Source: Saprospiraceae bacterium
GTDB taxonomy: Bacteria > Bacteroidota > Bacteroidia > Chitinophagales > Saprospiraceae
Direction of reading: 5' to 3'
Length of the DNA: 15,194 bases
Assembly: GCA_014379065.1 (NCBI GenBank)
Contig: JACMMM010000782.1
Coordinates: 1 to 15,194, forward strand
Shown in pieces: positions 7,180 to 13,539 of the stretch. Both the position numbers and the translations under genes were made by a program. The notes beneath the pieces were generated by a model, which worked only from the letters and a program-made list of their open reading frames with translations, did not search any database and was not told the DNA's origin. Each line of letters starts with the position of its first letter. The first letter of the stretch is position 1.

Positions 7180-8759
7180 GCGGATATAAAAAGTGGTCAC
7201 GGGGATGCTTTGCGCTGTGTTTAGTAAGCAGTGTTATTATACTCTCCGCGCAATCCCCGGGCAATTTTGGGGTGCTGGTAGATAGTGCAGCCTGCGATGC
7301 GCTACCGCTGATGCCCCTTTTTGAACAAGGACAAAAAGGGGACGACGGTTTGCCCGCTTCCCAAAGCCTACGCCCATATTGTCCGAGGCCCCTCGACCAG
7401 GGAGCCAGCGCAGCCTGTGCGGGCTTTGCAGCGGCCTACGGAGCCATGACCATATTAGAGGCAATAGGCGCCAATACAACCGACCCGACAGAAATCAGTC
7501 AGTTGGCCTGTTCTCCCTGGTTTGTTTACAACCAGATCAAGCAAGGAAAGGGCGATTGCAATACACCGGCCAGCATGGAAAAGGCCATTCAGGTATTGAA
7601 GGAACAGGGCGTGTGCCTATACTCGGAATTTCACCCGGCAGAAGGCGATTGCGATGCTGTTCCCAACCAAACCATTAAACAATTGGCCAGCACCCGAAAA
7701 CTGAAAGATGCTGCCGTGTTGTTCGAGTGGAAATCATCTCCGGAACAAAAAATAGTTGCGGTGCGCAATGCATTGGCTGGTGGACTACCCGTAGTGGCCA
7801 TGCTAACTGTATTTAAAAGCTTTCGCGACATTCCATCGGGTATAGGTTCCTGGAAAATGCGTTCGACCCAGACTGAGAACTACTTGGACCAGCACTTTCT
7901 GGTGGTGACAGGATATGATGACCGTAGTCAGCGGTTTGAATTGATGTCAAGTTGGGGTACGGCCTGGGCCGATGGAGGGTTCGTATCCTTGAGCTATCAG
8001 GATTTTGCGGCGATTTGCCGGATGGCCTATCAGTTTCTGCCCTACGATTTTAGTCCACCAATTGCCCCTATTTTGGCGGATGCCAGTACGCGAAAACACT
8101 TGAGTTCAACACCAACCCAAACGCGAACAGCCGCCGCAGGCCAACAAAAACTAGCGCTGAAACGACCAACGAGCAACCTTTCAACATCGCTTTTCCTGCA
8201 AGGGAAATTTGAATTCGTTCGCCCTGTCTGGAGCGAATTGCGCAACGCCTTCGAATTTGCGCCTGAAGGCGTGATCTACGATTCAAAGGCACACTGCTAT
8301 ACTATGGCGGAAGGCACTTTCCCTGTAGGAACGCAGTTTATGCTGCGCTCTTCAGCGATACCCACCGGGAAGTATGTATATGTGTTTTCCTGCGACCCGA
8401 CCGGAGCGGTCAAGCTACACTGGCCCAAAAATGACCGGCAAGCCCAGTTTGTGCCTGGCGAGCAGGTGGTAATTTCTATCCCTTCTCCAAACGACGTTTT
8501 TGTTTTAGCACACCCCGGTGACGATTTTCTTTGCATCCTCTACAGCGACGACCCCATACCAGACCTGCGCGAGCGAATGGCCCGGATGCGTGGCTACTCG
8601 GCGAGTAATTTTCATGCGGTGTTGGCCAATGCCTTTTCCGGGCTGCTCATCGCACCAGAGAAGGTGCAGTTGGAGGGGGAGGCGATGCGGGCGAAATGCT
8701 CCATTGTGCGAAAAGACGGTACGGCGATGGCTATAGTGTTGAGGGTGCGGGGCGAGTGA
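7164..8759 (+). CDS. Exported papain-like (C1) peptidase homologue with DUF4384-like tail
   Basis: The start ATG at 7164 lies inside the previous gene (16-bp overlap, other frame) and gives a signal peptide at about residues 12-30 (ending ILSAQ). Residues 60-293 are a C1 papain-fold domain: DQGASAACAGFAAAYG (78-93) supplies the oxyanion Gln79 and nucleophile Cys85 at the family spacing, QHFLVVTGYDD (243-253) supplies His244, and SSWGTAWADGGFVSL (262-276) is the usual NSWG block. The catalytic Asn position is Ser262 here. After a Thr/Ala/Gln-rich linker (300-345), residues 385-465 resemble a DUF4384 domain (FPVGTQFMLR, YVYVFSCDPTGAVKLHWP, VVISIPSPNDV), which is often seen joined to bacterial cysteine peptidases including caspase-like ones. 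Residues 466-531 are uncharacterised. The protein is likely periplasmic or surface-located. It may be weakly active or may only bind peptides. The T9SS cargo gene follows 78 bp downstream. Confidence 0.85.
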   Translation: MGPLLSGYKKWSRGCFALCLVSSVIILSAQSPGNFGVLVDSAACDALPLMPLFEQGQKGDDGLPASQSLRPYCPRPLDQGASAACAGFAAAYGAMTILEAIGANTTDPTEISQLACSPWFVYNQIKQGKGDCNTPASMEKAIQVLKEQGVCLYSEFHPAEGDCDAVPNQTIKQLASTRKLKDAAVLFEWKSSPEQKIVAVRNALAGGLPVVAMLTVFKSFRDIPSGIGSWKMRSTQTENYLDQHFLVVTGYDDRSQRFELMSSWGTAWADGGFVSLSYQDFAAICRMAYQFLPYDFSPPIAPILADASTRKHLSSTPTQTRTAAAGQQKLALKRPTSNLSTSLFLQGKFEFVRPVWSELRNAFEFAPEGVIYDSKAHCYTMAEGTFPVGTQFMLRSSAIPTGKYVYVFSCDPTGAVKLHWPKNDRQAQFVPGEQVVISIPSPNDVFVLAHPGDDFLCILYSDDPIPDLRERMARMRGYSASNFHAVLANAFSGLLIAPEKVQLEGEAMRAKCSIVRKDGTAMAIVLRVRGE

Positions 8760-8837
8760 AAGCAAGTTTATTCCTTTTTTACCAGTAAGAGAAATTTACG
8801 TACAGATATCTTTTAGAAACTTTATCTCTTTTGTCTT

Positions 8838-11800
8838 ATGAAAAAAACAATACGACCCTTTGGATTCCTTGCAGTATATTCCCGCTTGCAGCTTTCAATC
8901 TGGTATGCAGGCTTGGTTATGTTTCTGTTTTGCTTCAAAACGGAGCGTCTTGTTGGGCAGTGCAATCCTGTGGCAGATCGTGCAGTTCTAGTTAACCTAT
9001 ATAATTCTACAAATGGGGCAGGTTGGACAGATGATACAAACTGGCTCACAGCTCAGCCAATCGGGAGTTGGCATGGAATAACTGTAAATGCTCAGGGATG
9101 CGTGACTCAGATTTGGCTGGAAAACAATAACTTAATCGGTACTATCCCAACTTCATTGGGCAATTTGTCTGATTTGTTATCATTGAATCTATGCAACAAC
9201 CAATTAAGTGGCAGCATACCAGCGGCATTGGGCAACTTAATAACATTGACGGATTTGAGATTATGTGAGAACGACCTGACTGGTTCGATTCCTTCAAGCT
9301 TAGGAAATCTTCAAAACGTAATTTCCTTCTACCTGTATGATAACGAACTCAGTGGTTCCATTCCAAGCTCATTGGGCAATTTACAAAACGTAAGTGACTT
9401 TCGATTGTGCGTAAATAAATTAACCGGATCTATTCCTGCTTCATTAGATAATTTACACAATGTTCTTGCCTTATATTTGTACAATAACAATCTTACAGGT
9501 TCAATACCAAACACATTAAATGGTCTTCAAAAACTGGTCGATCTCAGGCTTCAAATAAACCAACTTGATGGCGAAATCCCAGCGGCTTTAGGGGATCTTA
9601 GCACACTACAGAACCTTCAACTTGAAAGTAATAATTTGTCAGGATGCCTTGATCCAAATCTAAAAAAATTATGCCCCCAACCCTTTTTTGGAGACATTTC
9701 CAACAACCCCAACCTTAGTACCCAATCATGGGGTAATTTCTGTGTCAATGACGAAGGCATTTGCAATCAATGTGCGCCATATTCGGTTGACATGACCGAA
9801 GATACCACTATCTGCGACGGAGGATTTGCCACCATAACATTTAATTTTTCCGGGGGCACCGGGCCTTACTCATTCACCCTTTCCCCATTTGGAGACCTGA
9901 CTGGCATCTTCAGCGGTGACACACGTCAGGATAACCCATTAAACACCACCACCTACCAAATCACAAGCCTTGAAGATGTCAATGGGTGCCCTGGCACTTC
10001 TACCAGTACGGTCAAGGTTACCGTATTGCAGCCCCCAGTTTTGGGGAACATTAGTGGCAGTACACCTGTATGTCAGGGCTCGATTCAAACGTATTCAGTA
10101 CTCCCGATCACCGGCGTAAGCAGCTACAATTGGACGGTTCCTCCGGGAGCAAGTATCACCAGTGGGCAGGACAGCAAAACTGTCATGGTAAACTGGGGTA
10201 CAGCGAGCAGCGGTAATATTTGCGTGACAGGAACGAATATGTGTGGCACAGGGCAGCCAAGTTGCAAAAATATCACCGTTAATCCAGCCCCACCCGTCTC
10301 CATCGCTGTCACTGTGCTCTCCTGTACATCCGTTCAATTAGAGGCCACGACAGGAGGGACTGCGTATATCTGGAGCAACAATGCCACAACACAAACTACA
10401 ACCGTAAGTACATCCGGGGTTTACACCGTAACCGTAACTTTTTCAGGTGGCTGCACCGCTTCTGCGACAAAAACCATTTCTGCCGGTTCTTTCCTGCCAA
10501 ATGCCTCAGCTACAGGCGGCACGCTTAATTGTATCCAGGATACGGTGATACTCAATGGCAATTCGAATACGCCCGGTGTTTCGTTTCAATGGAGCGGGCC
10601 AAATGGATTTTCCTCCAGCTTGGAAGACCCTGTAGTGAACACCGCAGGCGTCTATACGCTAAGTGTCACCGGGTCAGGAGGTTGTGTTCAGACAGCACAA
10701 TGCACGGTAACGTCCAATTTGAACGTACCTTCTATTGCTGCTACAGGCGGTTCGATTTCATGCACTTCCAATTTGGATACGTTATCAGCGACTTCCAATG
10801 TACCCTCATCCTTTAAATGGATGGGGCCTAACATGGTTGTATTTACGGTTCAAAACCCGATTGTCAGCGCAACAGGGACTTATACGCTTATTGTCACCGA
10901 TAGTTCAAGTGGATGTATAGCTACTGCCACCGCCGTGGTGATGGCCGACAATTCGATCCCAAATGTTTCAGCATCGGGTAATATAGTAAACTGTATTATG
11001 CCAACTGCCATTTTAAACGGCAACTCCACTACCCCTGGCGCCACGTACCAATGGAACGGCCCCAATGGATTTTCATCAACATTGCAAAATCCGACAGTTC
11101 AAGATACTGGTGTTTATTCCCTGGTCGTAACTGTCCCGAATGGCTGCTCTGCTACTGCATTGGCAACTTTAACCGGAGATTTTGAACCGCCAAATTTTCA
11201 ACTTTCGGCAAGCAATCCGATCTCCTGTGCCAATACATCCGCAACACTTACCGCTAATGCCGGAACACCAAATATTACTTACTTATGGACTTCCCCCACA
11301 GGCATTAACGCTTCCGCCAATCCCTGGGTGGTAACCACTGCCGGGTTGTACACATGCGTGGGGACTGCTTCCAATGGGTGCACGACATCCCAAAACATTT
11401 TGGTAATTGATGATGGCACCATCCCCGATGTGGCTGCTTTCGGCGATACACTTACCTGTATCCAGGATACGGTCATACTCAATGGTCAATCGAATACACC
11501 TGGGGTTTCATTCCAATGGAGTGGGCCGAATGGGTTTATGGCTTCTGCACCAAACGCTATCGCCAACATTCCCGGAACCTACAACCTTACGGTGAGCTTG
11601 GCTGCAACAGGCTGTTCCGCGCAGGTATCTGTATTGGTTGTCGCCGATACATCTAAACCTATAATCACCATTGCAGGCAACAGCGTGCTCAGTTGCGCGA
11701 TGCCATCTGTCAGCCTGAGTGCTCAAAGCGCAACGCAGCTGACCAACTTGGTTTGGACCGGGCCGACTGGCGGGCTTGGCAACGCCCCATCAATAATGGT

Positions 11801-13397
11801 ATCTCAGGCGGGCATGTATAGCGTAACCGGAACTGGAATAAACGGTTGTAGTTCCACCACGTCAATAGCAGTTCAAAGCGATCCAAGCCTCCCAAGCGCG
11901 CTGCTTTCCGGAGCTGGGGTGTCGTGTATAGGAGGAGACAGCATAGCACTAAATATCGCTTTTTCCGGCCAGGCCCCCTATACTTTTACCTATTCCGTTA
12001 ATGGTGCGCTACAGCCTGCTATCACGACGACTTCCAACCCACACATCTTCAAGGTAATGCCCGCTGCCACAACGCAGTACCAGTTAACAGCCATGAATAC
12101 CGGGCCTTGCTTTGGGTCAGTTGCTGGTATGGCTGAAGTCGTATATTTCCCGGGTAATGCCATTGTCAACATTTCCGCCTCCACCTCCATCATTTGCAAA
12201 GGAGATGCAATCCTCCTTACAGCACACACGACATTGCCCAACCCAACCTATCAGTGGAGTATAGGTGGGCCAAATCAGCCGGCATTGACGGTGTACCCAC
12301 CCAACGACATAACGTATTCCGTAACGGTGTCAGCGTCAGGTTGCAGCGGTTCAGCTTTCAAAAATATTCAGGTAAAAGATCGTCCGAATGTAGCCATTGA
12401 CCCTGTTGATCCTAAGATTTGTATTGGAATGCCCGTTATGCTAAAAGCCTCCGGTGCAAGCACTTATTTATGGTCCGATAATACCCAAAATGCTAACCTG
12501 ACCGTTGTGCCGACAGTAACAACCAACTATCGGGTAATTGGCTGGCTCAATCCATTATGCCCGGATACCGTGTTTTCTGTTGTAGAAGTTTGTTCACCGC
12601 CCACCGCATCAGCCGGTCCTGATCACGTAGTTTGCGCCAAAGAAGTCATGCTGAACGCCAGCATCGGTTCCTGTGACGTTGGCGAATGGCAAGCTTTGGA
12701 CGGTAGCAGTATAGACAATGTGGATAATGCATCCACCATGGCATTAGACCTGAAATCAGGCAAAAACCGGTTCGTTTGGCTTGTAACATCTACCACCTGT
12801 CCAGGCATCGCATTTGACACCCTTGTACTCACCTTGAATAACCAGATGCCCGCCTTACAATCTGACACGACGCTTATTATTGCTGGATCTGACCTGGAAA
12901 ACTGGAATTTACTGGCCAACGACAACCTGGGCCAATTACCTGGCAAGACTGTTTTTATCATTAACGAAGACAACAGAGGAGATTGGTCGCTAAATGCTCT
13001 CGGTTTGCTCGATTTCGAGCCGAACCTGGATTCAATCGGGTTGGCTCTGGCGCAGTACGTGGTTTGCAACGCACTTTGTCCCCAGTTTTGCGACACGGCC
13101 AGCATCCGAATAATGGTGCGAATTCCTGATGATGACGCCGGCGGTACGATTGCCATCACCCCAAATGGTGACGGCATAAACGACGTTCTCGTTTTTGACT
13201 ATCTAACCAAATACCCCGATAACAGCATCGTCATATTCAACCGTTGGGGGCAGCAGGTATATGGCTCCAAGCCTTATTACAACGACTGGGGTGGAATGTA
13301 TAATGGCAAGCCCTTGCCCGCCGGCACCTATTACTATATCCTTAACCTGGTCGGCGAAGATGAAGTGGTTTGGGGGAATGTGCTGATTGTGCGGTGA
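8838..13397 (+). CDS. Giant T9SS cargo: LRR, Ig/PKD-like repeats, type-B C-terminal domain
   Basis: This is a 1519-residue secreted protein. The signal peptide spans about residues 1-40 (hydrophobic IWYAGLVMFLFCF, cleavage near LVGQ/C) with an unusually long N-region. Residues 42-95 match the N-terminal cap of plant-type LRR proteins (DRAVLVNLYNSTNGAGW, then GSWHGITVNAQGCVTQIWL). Residues 91-273 are leucine-rich repeats. Residues 312-385 and 390-480 are Ig/PKD-like domains, followed by another at about 486-550, six homologous 77-78-residue modules (553-1017), and further Ig-like domains to about 1300. The C-terminus (about 1434-1519: ITPNGDGINDVLVFD, IVIFNRWGQQVYGS, LPAGTYYYILNL) is the gliding-motility-associated type-B sorting domain, which directs export through the T9SS and surface retention. 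The role is most likely adhesion to cells, polymers or other surfaces. The PorP/SprF protein of this window is a candidate partner. Confidence 0.92.
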   Translation: MKKTIRPFGFLAVYSRLQLSIWYAGLVMFLFCFKTERLVGQCNPVADRAVLVNLYNSTNGAGWTDDTNWLTAQPIGSWHGITVNAQGCVTQIWLENNNLIGTIPTSLGNLSDLLSLNLCNNQLSGSIPAALGNLITLTDLRLCENDLTGSIPSSLGNLQNVISFYLYDNELSGSIPSSLGNLQNVSDFRLCVNKLTGSIPASLDNLHNVLALYLYNNNLTGSIPNTLNGLQKLVDLRLQINQLDGEIPAALGDLSTLQNLQLESNNLSGCLDPNLKKLCPQPFFGDISNNPNLSTQSWGNFCVNDEGICNQCAPYSVDMTEDTTICDGGFATITFNFSGGTGPYSFTLSPFGDLTGIFSGDTRQDNPLNTTTYQITSLEDVNGCPGTSTSTVKVTVLQPPVLGNISGSTPVCQGSIQTYSVLPITGVSSYNWTVPPGASITSGQDSKTVMVNWGTASSGNICVTGTNMCGTGQPSCKNITVNPAPPVSIAVTVLSCTSVQLEATTGGTAYIWSNNATTQTTTVSTSGVYTVTVTFSGGCTASATKTISAGSFLPNASATGGTLNCIQDTVILNGNSNTPGVSFQWSGPNGFSSSLEDPVVNTAGVYTLSVTGSGGCVQTAQCTVTSNLNVPSIAATGGSISCTSNLDTLSATSNVPSSFKWMGPNMVVFTVQNPIVSATGTYTLIVTDSSSGCIATATAVVMADNSIPNVSASGNIVNCIMPTAILNGNSTTPGATYQWNGPNGFSSTLQNPTVQDTGVYSLVVTVPNGCSATALATLTGDFEPPNFQLSASNPISCANTSATLTANAGTPNITYLWTSPTGINASANPWVVTTAGLYTCVGTASNGCTTSQNILVIDDGTIPDVAAFGDTLTCIQDTVILNGQSNTPGVSFQWSGPNGFMASAPNAIANIPGTYNLTVSLAATGCSAQVSVLVVADTSKPIITIAGNSVLSCAMPSVSLSAQSATQLTNLVWTGPTGGLGNAPSIMVSQAGMYSVTGTGINGCSSTTSIAVQSDPSLPSALLSGAGVSCIGGDSIALNIAFSGQAPYTFTYSVNGALQPAITTTSNPHIFKVMPAATTQYQLTAMNTGPCFGSVAGMAEVVYFPGNAIVNISASTSIICKGDAILLTAHTTLPNPTYQWSIGGPNQPALTVYPPNDITYSVTVSASGCSGSAFKNIQVKDRPNVAIDPVDPKICIGMPVMLKASGASTYLWSDNTQNANLTVVPTVTTNYRVIGWLNPLCPDTVFSVVEVCSPPTASAGPDHVVCAKEVMLNASIGSCDVGEWQALDGSSIDNVDNASTMALDLKSGKNRFVWLVTSTTCPGIAFDTLVLTLNNQMPALQSDTTLIIAGSDLENWNLLANDNLGQLPGKTVFIINEDNRGDWSLNALGLLDFEPNLDSIGLALAQYVVCNALCPQFCDTASIRIMVRIPDDDAGGTIAITPNGDGINDVLVFDYLTKYPDNSIVIFNRWGQQVYGSKPYYNDWGGMYNGKPLPAGTYYYILNLVGEDEVVWGNVLIVR
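9108..9656 (+). repeat. Plant-type leucine-rich repeats, 24 residues (72 bp) each
   Basis: About seven to eight units follow LxLxxNxLxGxIPxxLGNL, the plant-specific LRR consensus. Equivalent codons recur every 72 bp (9255, 9327, 9399, 9471, 9543). Units alternate in the LxLxxN strand: RLCEN, YLYDN, RLCVN, YLYNN, RLQIN, so the true duplication unit appears to be 48 residues (144 bp). Confidence 0.9.
10494..11888 (+). repeat. Six tandem Ig/PKD-like modules of 77-78 residues
   Basis: Modules start at 10494, 10725, 10956, 11187, 11421 and 11655, with the next boundary at 11889: steps of 231, 231, 231, 234, 234 and 234 bp. Each has PxxxxxG near the start, a Cys, a YQW/FQW strand with GPNGF-type turn, a GxYxLxVT strand and a second Cys (NGC or similar), consistent with an Ig fold closed by a disulfide. 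Modules 1 and 5 share 27 of 29 residues over one block. Confidence 0.85.
13140..13397 (+). other. Type-B T9SS C-terminal sorting domain (within the cargo CDS)
   Basis: Encodes the last 86 residues of the cargo protein, with TPNGDGIND, FNRWGQQVY, W(G)G(M)YNGKPLPAGTYYYIL and the terminal VWGNVLIVR. This matches the gliding-motility-associated C-terminal domain (CHU_C/TIGR04131 type) by pattern. Confidence 0.9.
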
Positions 13398-13410
13398 GCA
13401 TCTGTTGCCC

Positions 13411-13440
13411 ACTTATTTCCCGCTTATTTCCCACTTAAGG
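13411..13440 (+). repeat. Short 11-bp direct repeats after the T9SS cargo gene
   Basis: ACTTATTTCCC (13411-13421) is followed directly by GCTTATTTCCC (13422-13432) and a partial third copy ACTTA (13433-13437). They lie just downstream of the cargo stop and upstream of a promoter-like motif, so they could be a regulator site or a remnant of slippage. They form no hairpin. Confidence 0.5.
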
Positions 13441-13445
13441 TTCAA

Positions 13446-13473
13446 TTTGGACATAGGCAGGCACCCATCTTTG
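13446..13473 (+). promoter_or_regulatory. Promoter-like motif for the coiled-coil gene
   Basis: TTTG (13446-13449) and CATCTTTG (13466-13473, one base from TAnnTTTG) are separated by 16 bp, a slightly short version of the Bacteroidota -33/-7 pair. Transcription would start near 13480, leaving a leader of about 60 bases that contains the small palindrome GCGCGTCGCGC (13486-13496). Confidence 0.4.
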
Positions 13474-13539
13474 TCGCATAAATCAGCGCGTCGCGCCAAT
13501 TCATCATTCATCTCTCTCATCATTTATCATTCAAATGTC

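Noticed and set aside
8760..8837. Terminator or strong promoter before the T9SS cargo gene
   Set aside because: There is a T-run without a GC stem, and only an imperfect box TATCTTTT (8807-8814) with no -33 partner; neither is convincing enough to list.
12623..13177. Minus-strand 184-codon open frame inside the T9SS cargo gene
   Set aside because: Low-complexity, Ser-rich and antisense to the conserved C-terminal region; no start context or domain.
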